A model generated the notes under the pieces. It was not told the origin of the DNA. It saw nothing but the letters and a program-made list of their open reading frames with translations, and did not search any database. Positions 16,938 through 25,177 of a stretch of 64,000 nucleotides of DNA are shown piece after piece; position 1 is the first letter of the stretch, and each line of letters starts with the position of its first letter. Made by a program: the position numbers and the translations under genes. The stretch comes from Undibacterium sp. KW1 (GTDB lineage: Bacteria > Pseudomonadota > Gammaproteobacteria > Burkholderiales > Burkholderiaceae_D). The stretch spans positions 62,001-126,000 of the forward strand of contig NZ_AP018439.1 in the NCBI RefSeq assembly GCF_009937955.1. The letters run 5' to 3'.

Positions 16938-18896
16938 ATGACGCTGAGACGCCAACTCCTTCTTGCCATATCCATCATCTTTTTTGCCGTGTTTCTTGGA
17001 TTGCAAATCCTGTCTGTGCTGACGATGCGGGATTATTTGCAGCAGCAACTGGCCTCGCATGCCCAGGATGCTGCCACAGCCTTGTCACGTCCGCTCGAAG
17101 AAGCACTGGCCAAGAATGACCAGACGCTGGCAAATATCCAGATATCCACCCTGTTTGACCGCGGTTATTATAAAAAAATCGTGGTCCTTGATCCCGCAGG
17201 CAAAGTGCTGTTGCACAAGGAACTCAACGGGGGCAAAGACAATGTGCCAGCCTGGCTACCTGCCTTGTTTGACTTGCAGACCCCGCCGGGCGAGGCTTTC
17301 ATTTCTTCTGGCTGGCGTCAGCTGGGCAAGGTTGTCGTGGTCAGCCACCCGGCTTATGCTTACGATTACCTGTGGCGCTCCATGCGGGAAATGGCTTTGT
17401 GGATGTTTGCCATGTACCTGGTGGTCTGGGGCCTGACTGTGGTCTTGCTGAGAATTATCCTGGGGCCGCTGGAAAAAATCGAAGAAGTCGCGATTGCCAT
17501 ACAGGCCAAGAATTTCCGCCGTATTGAAGTCGTGCCTCAGACTCGCGAGCTGCAGCGTGTAGTGGTCGCCATGAACCACATGACAGAGCGCATATCGAGC
17601 CTGCTTGATGAAGAAATCGCCAGGGCAGAAAATTTCAGGCGCGAAGCTTTCATCGACAAAGTCAGTGGTCTGGAAAACCGTCATGGTTTTGACTTGCGCT
17701 TCAATCATTTGCTGTCAGAAGAAGGGCGCTTTGAAACTGCCGTCATCTTTGTGCTGGAATTTGATGGCCTTAAAGAATACAACCACCAGCACGGCTATCA
17801 GCAAGGCGATATCCTGCTGGCCGATGTGGCGACGGTGGTCACAGAAGTCTTCAGCAAATATAGCAATATCCTCGGTCGCATAGGCGGTGCCTCAATGGCA
17901 GCGGTGTGTATCGATGTCGATCAAAAGACCATGCAGTTGCTGGTAGATGCACTTCAGTACCGCCTGAACCAGGTATTGCTGCGTGCCTCGCGCCAGGTCA
18001 GCCTGGCTGCCGGTGCGCTGGTGTTTGGCCCGGCGCAAACACGCGGCGACATTTTCTCCCGGGCAGACCTGGCAATAGAAGTCATGCGCCAGGCTGGTAA
18101 TGGACAGATCAGCCTGACCCTTATGGAAGACAGTGAAGCCGTCATCGCCGGTTCACATGGCTGGCGTACCCTGATCCACAATGCCCTCGCAGACCACCGC
18201 TGGGTCTTGTTTGCCCAACCCGTCATGCGTTTGCAATTGCGCCAGCTTGTCCATCATGAAGTATTTTCGCGTTTGCTTGATACCCAGGGCAATCTGGTTC
18301 CGGCCAACCAGTTTTTACCCATGGCCTTGCGTCACCAGCTCATGCCCGAGATAGACCAGGCGGTAGTGACCCTGGTGATGGAGATGCTGCAAAAAAATCG
18401 CGGCACCTATAAAAATATCGCCATCAATGTGTCCCTGCAATCGATGGAGAGCAAAGAGTTCTGTGAATGGATGCAGGCGCGCCTCAAATATTCGCCAGAG
18501 CTGACGGCCTTGTTGTCAGTGGAGATCAGTGAATTTGCCTGCGCCAAAGACCATGCCGTGACCAGGAAATTTGTCAGTGTCTTGCGCGAATTAGGCGTGC
18601 GTTTTGGTGTCGATCATTTTGGCCTGGACCCGCATGCCCTGAACTTTATCCGCGAAGTACCGCCAGACTATATCAAGCTTGATGGCGGCCTGGTGCAGGA
18701 AGTTGCCACGAATGACAACAGCCATGCCCACTTGCGCGCTATCGTCAAATTCGCGCAATCCCTGGGTATACCCCTGATAGCCCAGAATGTGGAAAGCGAA
18801 GCATCGCTGCAATTACTGATTGCAGATCAGGTCGAATGCGGGCAGGGTTTTTATTTTGGCGCACCAGAAAAAATCGTTGTGGCTGAGGCAGGGTAA
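16938..18896 (+). CDS. lapD: LapD-type c-di-GMP receptor
   Basis: Order: first transmembrane helix (about 6-26), a periplasmic LapD/MoxY-type domain with a conserved W in S-S-G-W, a second helix (about 150-172), HAMP, a degenerate GGDEF domain (G-G-A-S-M instead of G-G-D-E-F) and a degenerate EAL domain (H-E-V-F-S-R in place of E-A-L-x-R). The loss of both catalytic motifs and the convergent lapG gene fit LapD, which binds c-di-GMP and holds the LapG protease at the inner membrane so adhesins stay on the cell surface. At 652 residues it has the family's size. No LapA adhesin is in the window. Confidence 0.88.
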   Translation: MTLRRQLLLAISIIFFAVFLGLQILSVLTMRDYLQQQLASHAQDAATALSRPLEEALAKNDQTLANIQISTLFDRGYYKKIVVLDPAGKVLLHKELNGGKDNVPAWLPALFDLQTPPGEAFISSGWRQLGKVVVVSHPAYAYDYLWRSMREMALWMFAMYLVVWGLTVVLLRIILGPLEKIEEVAIAIQAKNFRRIEVVPQTRELQRVVVAMNHMTERISSLLDEEIARAENFRREAFIDKVSGLENRHGFDLRFNHLLSEEGRFETAVIFVLEFDGLKEYNHQHGYQQGDILLADVATVVTEVFSKYSNILGRIGGASMAAVCIDVDQKTMQLLVDALQYRLNQVLLRASRQVSLAAGALVFGPAQTRGDIFSRADLAIEVMRQAGNGQISLTLMEDSEAVIAGSHGWRTLIHNALADHRWVLFAQPVMRLQLRQLVHHEVFSRLLDTQGNLVPANQFLPMALRHQLMPEIDQAVVTLVMEMLQKNRGTYKNIAINVSLQSMESKEFCEWMQARLKYSPELTALLSVEISEFACAKDHAVTRKFVSVLRELGVRFGVDHFGLDPHALNFIREVPPDYIKLDGGLVQEVATNDNSHAHLRAIVKFAQSLGIPLIAQNVESEASLQLLIADQVECGQGFYFGAPEKIVVAEAG

Positions 18897-18936
18897 GCGG
18901 AGAGTATCGTCAGTGCCTACTGAAACTGAAAGCCGC

Positions 18937-19638
18937 TCACATGCGTTTTTCTTTTTCCATTTTTTCTATCAACTCCTTCCACAGGCGCACAGTCGATGCG
19001 CCGCCCTTGCGGGTATTGCCGCTGGCCAGCCACAGGTCATCATCATTAAAGCTATACACAGGCACCAGGTCATTGCGGGCAGAGCCCGGCTGTATCTCAT
19101 CGACGAGATTGTCTAGTATCCAGGGTTCGGCGGCAGGCGTTGGATAGTAGGCCAGCACCATGTGCGTCTCACCTATGCGGGTCGCCCTGACATAGGTAAT
19201 GCGCAGGCGTTCTGCCGGTATCCCCAGGTCTTTCAGTGTCATGTATTTGGCAATCGCATAGTCTTCACAATCACCACCCCAGGATGCGATAAATTCTACC
19301 GGGGTCGCCCAATAATCATTGACGCCCCAGTGTTCCTGATCACTGAAGTAGGGAACGCGGTTATAAAAATCATTCACCTGCCGCAAGACCGGCATTTCAT
19401 ATAGTCCATCGCTAGAGCGAGCGGCATTTTTGGCAAAGTCCTTGCCTGCAGTGGCTTTGATCCTGTTGATGGCGATCTGCATTTGTGTCAGCCGACGCGG
19501 CCCTTCAGCGCCAAAGCGTTTGTGCACATGCTCGATCAGGCCCAGCGAAAAATCCACCAAACCAGATACCACTGCCGGGCTTATTAGGCCCAGCAGTAAA
19601 AACAGGCTTGCAGCGATTTTCGCATCCTTACTGCGCAT
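18937..19638 (-). CDS. lapG: LapG periplasmic cysteine protease
   Basis: This 233-residue transglutaminase-like cysteine peptidase has an N-terminal signal/anchor helix and the catalytic triad Cys in G-G-D-C-E-D-Y-A, His in E-T-H-M-V-L-A-Y and Asp in W-I-L-D-N-L. LapG cuts the N-terminus of LapA-type adhesins when LapD is free of c-di-GMP. It converges on lapD with 40 bases between the stops. The pairing supports both assignments. Confidence 0.9.
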   Translation of the reverse strand: MRSKDAKIAASLFLLLGLISPAVVSGLVDFSLGLIEHVHKRFGAEGPRRLTQMQIAINRIKATAGKDFAKNAARSSDGLYEMPVLRQVNDFYNRVPYFSDQEHWGVNDYWATPVEFIASWGGDCEDYAIAKYMTLKDLGIPAERLRITYVRATRIGETHMVLAYYPTPAAEPWILDNLVDEIQPGSARNDLVPVYSFNDDDLWLASGNTRKGGASTVRLWKELIEKMEKEKRM

Positions 19639-19774
19639 GGGTGATTGATCTGGTAAGCATGGACAAGGGCAACAGTGTAGCTGTTTCTAGTGCCGCAATA
19701 CCCGGATTTGTGGCTTTAAAAATTGTCAGATGAAAATTGTTAGAATAGATCATCTCCCTCCACAAGGAAAAACC

Positions 19775-20821
19775 ATGTCAGAAAGCCAGCAAAACTGGAT
19801 AGATTTACGCAGTGACACCGTCACCCGACCTACTCCTGCCATGCGTGAACTCATGCATACTGCCGAACTCGGTGATGATGTGTATGGGGATGATCCCACA
19901 GTCAACCGCCTGCAAGACTATGCCGCCGACCTGTTTGGCTATGAAGCTGCTCTGTTCGCCCCATCCGGCACACAAAGCAATTTGCTGGCCCTGCTCGCAC
20001 ATTGCGCCCGCGGTGATGAATACATCGTCGGGCAAGAGGCGCACACTTATAAATACGAGGGCGGTGGTGCTGCCGTGCTGGGCAGCATACAACCACAGCC
20101 CCTGACCAACCAGGCAGACGGCAGCATTGCCCTGGACGATATTGCCAATGCCATCAAGCCAGACGATTTTCACTTTGCCCGCAGCCGTTTGCTGGCGCTG
20201 GAAAATACCATAGGCGGCAAGGTCCTGCCACCTGACTACCTACAAGCTGCCACCAGCCTCGCCCATGAGCGCGGCCTGGCTACCCATCTGGATGGCGCAC
20301 GCATCTGCAATGCCATCGTCAAGCTGGGCATCAGCCCCAGGCAGGCGGTACAGGGTTTTGACAGTGTCTCGGTCTGTTTGTCCAAGGGTCTGGGCGCACC
20401 CATAGGTTCTGTGCTGTGTGGTAGCCACGACTTGATCGCTCAGGCCAAACGCTGGCGCAAGATGCTCGGTGGCGGCATGCGCCAGGCCGGCATGCTTGCT
20501 GCTGCCGGTTTGTATGCGCTGGAACATCATATTCCGCGCCTGGCAGAAGACCATGCCAATGCAGAACGCCTGGCAAATGGCTTGCGCCAGATCAGCGCCT
20601 TGCAAGTGCAGACGCCGCAAACCAATATCGTCTATGCCGACCTGCCCGCTACAGCCTGTGCCGGGCTGGCAGAACTCTTGCGCGAAAATGGCATCCTGGC
20701 CAGGGTCACACCGCACATGCGCATGGTCACCCATCTCGATGTCCCGGCTGCCGATATCGATAAAGTGCTGTCTGTATTCCAGACCTACTTCAGCAAGCAT
20801 CCCGGCGTATCGTCTATCTGA
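19775..20821 (+). CDS. ltaE: low-specificity L-threonine aldolase
   Basis: The start at 19775 ([17 protein letters not shown]) follows AAGGA; a longer frame from 19730 adds 15 residues without a site. Landmarks of the PLP-dependent aldolase are [11 protein letters not shown], the S-G-T-Q-S-N loop and the Lys in [11 protein letters not shown]. It splits L-threonine/allo-threonine into glycine and acetaldehyde in the cytoplasm. The last 8 bases overlap the convergent gene. Confidence 0.9.
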   Translation: MSESQQNWIDLRSDTVTRPTPAMRELMHTAELGDDVYGDDPTVNRLQDYAADLFGYEAALFAPSGTQSNLLALLAHCARGDEYIVGQEAHTYKYEGGGAAVLGSIQPQPLTNQADGSIALDDIANAIKPDDFHFARSRLLALENTIGGKVLPPDYLQAATSLAHERGLATHLDGARICNAIVKLGISPRQAVQGFDSVSVCLSKGLGAPIGSVLCGSHDLIAQAKRWRKMLGGGMRQAGMLAAAGLYALEHHIPRLAEDHANAERLANGLRQISALQVQTPQTNIVYADLPATACAGLAELLRENGILARVTPHMRMVTHLDVPAADIDKVLSVFQTYFSKHPGVSSI

Positions 20822-21821
20822 CATCCTGCATGGGGCTGTACAGGATGATGCGGCTGACATGCAGGCTGGTCTGGTTTTCGCATAGTCTTGCATGATCCAC
20901 ATAGGGCAGGCTACTTAGCCCCAGCCCCAGGTTGCTTTGCGGGTATTTGGCCTTGATGATGACATTGAACAGGCTCAGGCACTGGTGCAAATCACGCTGC
21001 CTTGGCTGTGAGAGATTTTCCAGGCTGAAGCTGACAGAGTTTCTCTCATGCGCCTGTCCCGGTTTCTGCTTTATCGATACCGGGAAAGAGACGCTGTTAT
21101 TGTTTGCGGCATTGGTGATGGTTTGCAGCCAGCTACGGGTGGCTGCGTCATACACAATACGGCAACTCAGAATGTCGCCAGGTTTGACTGGCATGCTGGG
21201 ACCGCCAAAGCAGGTTTGCGCAGTTGTTTGTTTGCTGCCAGCATGCACATACTGACCGCACACCCACCAGCCCGCATGATGTCCTGTGCCAATTGTTGGG
21301 CTATAGCTGAGTACTGCCTGCAAGCCACCATCCATGTTTTCAACATTATTGTCCTGACCAGGCCGCAGGCAGGGCCACAGATACGCATGTGCCTGCTCAC
21401 TGCTCAGAAAAGGTACTTGCAACTGCGCCTGTACTGAAACCCAGTTATTGCCAGGGGCTGCGGTAATGCTCAGTTTGCTGTCTGGTACTGCCGGTTTCTC
21501 AAAACAGTCAGCACCTGGTTCTGCATGTAGTGCAGGTGACCCTGAGAAGAAGACTGCATCGCCTGCATGCAAGACCTGATGGTGATACATGATGGCGTAA
21601 TGTTTGACGTAAAAGAAAAAACTGATGCGGTCATCTGCTGCCGCAAATGCCTTGGCTTCTGCCAGCGTCATGCATGACATGCGGCAGACTTCGAGATGAT
21701 GGCTGTCTTCATCAAGTACTGCCATGCCGCCTATTCTTTGCCATTGCAGGCCGGGTTCTTCTGGCGCAAAAATAACCAGAGGATCAATGTCATCAGCGAC
21801 GAGTAGTTTTTTTTCTGTCAT
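20814..21821 (-). CDS. unknown protein with beta-sandwich region, last gene of the sigma-54 operon
   Basis: The preferred start is 21821 (M-T-E-K-K-L-L-V-A-D-D); an alternative at 21854 adds 11 residues. The product (about 335 aa) has no signal peptide. The C-terminal two thirds looks like a beta sandwich: G-L-Q-A-V-L-S-Y-S then A-G-W-W-V-C-G-Q-Y-V-H, then V-K-P-G-D-I-L-S-C. The W/G-rich strands followed by P-G-D resemble eqolisin/lectin-like jelly rolls, but catalytic Glu/Gln residues cannot be assigned. It is third in an operon with two other unknown genes and overlaps the end of ltaE by 8 bases. Confidence 0.6.
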   Translation of the reverse strand: MTEKKLLVADDIDPLVIFAPEEPGLQWQRIGGMAVLDEDSHHLEVCRMSCMTLAEAKAFAAADDRISFFFYVKHYAIMYHHQVLHAGDAVFFSGSPALHAEPGADCFEKPAVPDSKLSITAAPGNNWVSVQAQLQVPFLSSEQAHAYLWPCLRPGQDNNVENMDGGLQAVLSYSPTIGTGHHAGWWVCGQYVHAGSKQTTAQTCFGGPSMPVKPGDILSCRIVYDAATRSWLQTITNAANNNSVSFPVSIKQKPGQAHERNSVSFSLENLSQPRQRDLHQCLSLFNVIIKAKYPQSNLGLGLSSLPYVDHARLCENQTSLHVSRIILYSPMQDVR

Positions 21822-21891
21822 CATGTCTATCCTGATTTTGTCAGCAGCCTGCATAATTTTTTATCGTGCTTTACCGCACGCATACAAAGCA

Positions 21892-22185
21892 TCAACCCGC
21901 ATTGCCATCACTTTTGCGGCGGTGATAATTCGGTTTTATGTTGTTGACCGTTGGCACTGATTTGTCCCGTTTGCGGCGGTCGAAGCCAGTTTTGGCACCA
22001 GAAAAAAGACTGCGAAAATTCTCTATCGCCGCAGCTTCTTCAGCCTCACTAGGTGTGTGTTCGCCAAACAAATTAGCCTGCAATCTCAGCATGGGCGGCA
22101 GACAATCCTGAAAAAGCGCAAAGTCTGCAACAGGATCAAGTTTCAATAGCATCTCTGCATTCACGAATTGCTGTGCGGGCTTCAT
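21892..22185 (-). CDS. small unknown protein (97 aa) of the sigma-54 operon
   Basis: The start at 22185 (M-K-P-A-Q-Q-F-V-N-A-E-M) is set by AGGAG six bases upstream. The product is helical with D-P-V-A-D-F-A-L-F-Q-D-C-L-P-P-M-L-R-L-Q-A-N-L-F-G and a basic C-terminus (D-R-R-K-R-D-K). No known domain is recognised. It sits 43 bases downstream of the first operon gene and 70 upstream of the third. Confidence 0.55.
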   Translation of the reverse strand: MKPAQQFVNAEMLLKLDPVADFALFQDCLPPMLRLQANLFGEHTPSEAEEAAAIENFRSLFSGAKTGFDRRKRDKSVPTVNNIKPNYHRRKSDGNAG

Positions 22186-22228
22186 ACGTGACTCCTGGAA
22201 GAATATAGGCATGACTCGTTGCTCCGGA

Positions 22229-22771
22229 TTATTTGTAAAACAGGGCATGCTGCAACATCCCCATGTCCAGCAGGTCCTGTGCAGTCTTGCCAGGCTTGAC
22301 GGCAGGTTTGCGGGTTGGTGCAGACGGGGCTACTGGCTGTTCTTCAGCCATGGTTTCCACCTTCTTCTCGGGCTTCAGGCTGACCGTGGTGGACCATGGC
22401 GTATCTTTTGAGGCCCAGGTAGTCGCCCACAGGGCGTACGGCACTTCGAGCACTGAAGGTGCCGGTTCTGGCAAGGGGCGCAAACGCAAGTGGGTAGAAG
22501 TGTGCACAGCGGCAGACCAGGCAGCCTGCGGGTCTTGTGGGCGGGTCACTGGCAACTGAGTGACCGTACCTATGCTGGACCAGCCCCAGCTAAGCCTGGC
22601 GCGTTCTACATTTTTTTGTATCAGTACACCACGGGTTTCATTGTAATAAACATCGTCTGTCAGCAAGCGCATGGCAATATTGCGCGCCAGCCTGGCCTTC
22701 AAGGCCATTTTGCTGAGCAGCATGAATAACAGCAGGTTAAGGGCAATTAATAAAATTTCAGTGGTAAGCAT
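22229..22771 (-). CDS. membrane-anchored unknown protein (180 aa), first gene of the sigma-54 operon
   Basis: AAGGAGA upstream fixes the start at 22771. An N-terminal transmembrane helix (T-E-I-L-L-I-A-L-N-L-L-L-F-M-L-L) is followed by a cytoplasmic or periplasmic region with repeated tryptophans (L-S-W-G-W-S, A-A-W-S-A-A, A-L-W-A-T-T-W) and a Pro/Lys-rich tail. I do not recognise the family. A near-consensus sigma-54 promoter lies 54-68 bases upstream, and an FHA sigma-54 activator is divergent. Confidence 0.6.
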   Translation of the reverse strand: MLTTEILLIALNLLLFMLLSKMALKARLARNIAMRLLTDDVYYNETRGVLIQKNVERARLSWGWSSIGTVTQLPVTRPQDPQAAWSAAVHTSTHLRLRPLPEPAPSVLEVPYALWATTWASKDTPWSTTVSLKPEKKVETMAEEQPVAPSAPTRKPAVKPGKTAQDLLDMGMLQHALFYK

Positions 22772-22824
22772 GATGATCTCCTTCAGGGGGCAAGTACGTT
22801 CACTTGCGCAATGCATGCCTCTTT

Positions 22825-22839
22825 GCAAACGCCGTGCCA
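22825..22839 (-). promoter_or_regulatory. sigma-54 promoter of the three-gene unknown operon
   Basis: On the minus strand the sequence reads TGGCACGGCGTTTGCA. GG (-24) and GC (-12) are ten bases apart and the match to TGGCAC-N5-TTGCA is complete. Expected transcription start is near 22813, about 40 bases before the first ATG. A sigma-54 activator gene is divergent at 22960. Confidence 0.8.
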
Positions 22840-22878
22840 GCACTGTTTCCCTAGGGAGAAGGCATTTTTTTAGCCCAA

Positions 22879-22907
22879 TTGACATGTAAAGCATACAAAT
22901 TTACATT
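22879..22907 (+). promoter_or_regulatory. sigma-70-type promoter of the FHA activator gene
   Basis: TTGACA (22879-22884), a 17-base spacer and TACATT (22902-22907). The spacing is ideal and the elements are close to consensus. It would start transcription near 22914, about 45 bases before the activator ATG. Confidence 0.55.
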
Positions 22908-22959
22908 GGCGCTTTACACTAACGGTTTACACCCAAGTACAGAATCCGCAGTAAACACA

Positions 22960-24479
22960 ATGACCGATACCGACTACACCCTGACCTCACCCCTGGCCAA
23001 ACTGGCCGACAATGCCTCGGCCCTGCTGGGCCTGACCATCATCTGGCATCCAGACAGCCAGCGCATAGGTGAGCAGTTCATGGCCAGCAACCCTGACGGC
23101 CTGGTCGAAATCAACCGTTTCCTCCCGCTATTCCGCCATCCTGGCAAAGATGGTCTCCCGCTGGGTTATGGTGGTATCTCGCGTGAACCTGTGCGCATCA
23201 GTCGCGATGCTGGTGACAACATTCTCATCACCCCCCCGCCAGCCGTATGGTGGTAGAAGTGAATGGAGTAGAGATCAACGCAGCCGTGGCGCTCAGCCGT
23301 GAACAGGTAGAAAGAGGCGTCATTCTTTGCCTGGGCCGCGCCATCATCATCTGCCTGCACTGGATGCGCTGCCTGCCCAAGCACAATCCCGCGCTGGGTT
23401 TCATCGGTGTAGGCAGCGCCGCCATCGTCGCCCGCGACCAGATACGCCAGGTCGCCGGCACCGAGCTGCCCGTCCTGCTATTGGGTGAAACCGGCACAGG
23501 CAAAGAAATCGCCGCCCGCGCTATCCACGCTTACAGCAAGCGTGCCAATGCAGAACTGGTCAGTGTCAACATGGCAGCCCTGAATGAAGCCCTGGCCGCA
23601 GCTGACTTGTTCGGTGCCGTCAAAGGCGCCTACACAGGTGCACAAAACGCCCGCAAAGGTCTGTTTGCCGAGGCAGAAGGTGCAACACTCTTCCTCGATG
23701 AGATAGGCAATACCCCAGCCAGCATACAACCCATGCTCTTGCGCGTACTGGAGAGCGGCGATTACCGCCCGCTGGGTGCCCAGCAAGACCAAAAGTCCAG
23801 CGCCCGCCTGATCGCCGCGACCGACCAGGATTTATATAGCGAAGGCTTCAACCAGGCCCTGCTGCGCCGCCTCGAGAGCTTCATCATCCATCTGCCACCC
23901 CTGCGCACCCGCCGTGAAGATATAGGCGTATTGTTGCTGCACCTGCTCAGCAATAGCAAACTGCCAAATGAAATAGGCACCAGCCTGCCGGTGGCACTGG
24001 TCAGCGAATTTGCCAATTACGACTGGCCCGGCAATATCCGCCAGTTGTCCCACGTACTGCGCCGCACCCTGCTAGCCCTGCAACTCGGCGAAGTGCCGCA
24101 ACTCGCCAGCCTGGTCAAAACCACCCACCATGCCCCATCCAGCGTGACACAGGCCAGCATCAGCACAGACAGTAAATTCCCTCAGCCAGCCAGCCCTCGC
24201 AAGAAATTGGCCGAACTCAGTGACGAAGATGTTTTGCGCGCGATGGAAAACAACGACTGGTATATACAGGGAGCCGCGCAAGAGCTGGGTGTCTCACGGC
24301 CATCGATGTACAAGCTGCTCGACAACCACAGCCAGATACGCCGCGCTGAACAGATACCCACAGAAGAAATTCGCCAGTCACTGGAAACCAGTGCTGGCGA
24401 TGTAGAAGCCTGCGCCGCCTTATTGAAAACGCCTAGTGAGGCTTTGAGGCGGTATTTGAGGATAACAATACTTAACTGA
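22960..24479 (+). CDS. FHA-domain sigma-54 activator, split by a one-base frameshift
   Basis: The frame from the ATG at 22960 encodes an FHA-like N-terminal domain (P-V-R-I-S-R-D-A-G-D-N) and stops at 23256. A shifted frame continues seamlessly from 23247 (M-V-V-E-V-N-G-V-E-I-N-A-A-V-A-L-S). Adding one C to the C7 run at 23231-23237 joins them as I-T-P-P-A-S-R-M-V-V-E. The second part has the AAA+ core: Walker A G-E-T-G-T-G-K-E, G-A-Y-T-G-A (a GAFTGA variant), L-F-L-D-E-I-G, and a Fis-type helix-turn-helix (A-A-Q-E-L-G-V-S-R-P-S-M-Y-K), then a 45-residue extra tail. Joined length is 506 residues. FHA domains bind phosphothreonine; a kinase gene is nearby. Confidence 0.85.
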
Positions 24480-24574
24480 ATTCACTTTAAAGCTATTTCT
24501 TGGCAATGAAGACAAATTAATAAAGAAGTATTTAAATTATGGAAGCAATGAAAATCACATTGCTTCCACGTGTT

Positions 24575-25039
24575 TTAACCCCCACTGCCCGATTCAACAT
24601 CAACTTCGGGGTCTGGTAAATAGAAGAATTCTGAGCTTATAACGTTGCCTGAAGAGTCTTTGAAATCAGCTGAAAATGAGATAGTAAATCCCCAAAAACC
24701 AATACTATCTGCACTCATGGTCATGGTTGCACCGTCAACAGGGCAAGCTGTAACTGATGTTCCAACGACGTTGGATTCACCATTAGGTTGCTTACCTTTG
24801 CAAATCGCGATAAATGCACTAGCTGTAACGGTAACTGTATCTTGAGGATTCGTTGGAGTACCAACAAAATTGAAAGTGACGGTATCGCCAACGCATAGGT
24901 AAGGACGACCTGTAGTAGTGTCTGTGGGAAGTACGGGGGAAAATTTCCCATGCGCTGAAACTGTGGCCCGGCTTTGCGGGATACCCTGATTAAAGTAGGT
25001 CGTGAAAGTGTAATTTACCGGAGGTTTTGGATCACTCAT
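24575..25039 (-). CDS. unknown protein (154 aa)
   Basis: The product starts M-S-D-P-K-P-P-V-N-Y-T-F-T-T-Y-F-N and is rich in Thr, Ser and Val in alternating patterns that suggest beta strands (D-T-V-T-F-N-F-V-G-T, T-V-T-V-T-A-S-A). It has three Cys and ends in an acidic Gly/Ser tail. No signal peptide is present. It is on the kinase strand, 138 bases downstream of its stop. The function is unknown. It might be a target or partner of the kinase, an inference from position only. Confidence 0.55.
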   Translation of the reverse strand: MSDPKPPVNYTFTTYFNQGIPQSRATVSAHGKFSPVLPTDTTTGRPYLCVGDTVTFNFVGTPTNPQDTVTVTASAFIAICKGKQPNGESNVVGTSVTACPVDGATMTMSADSIGFWGFTISFSADFKDSSGNVISSEFFYLPDPEVDVESGSGG

Positions 25040-25177
25040 ATTCTATCTTTCAAGTTGTTGGATGAAATGAATTATCATATGTGTACATGATATTCATGCT
25101 TGTAGTTTCAATAATTAGAGATGTCATATTATTGAAATTATTACTTCCGAAATTTGGTTAGCAATAACTGTTCCAAC

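Noticed and set aside
20240..20902. minus-strand frame of 220 codons
   Set aside because: Shadow of the threonine aldolase gene.
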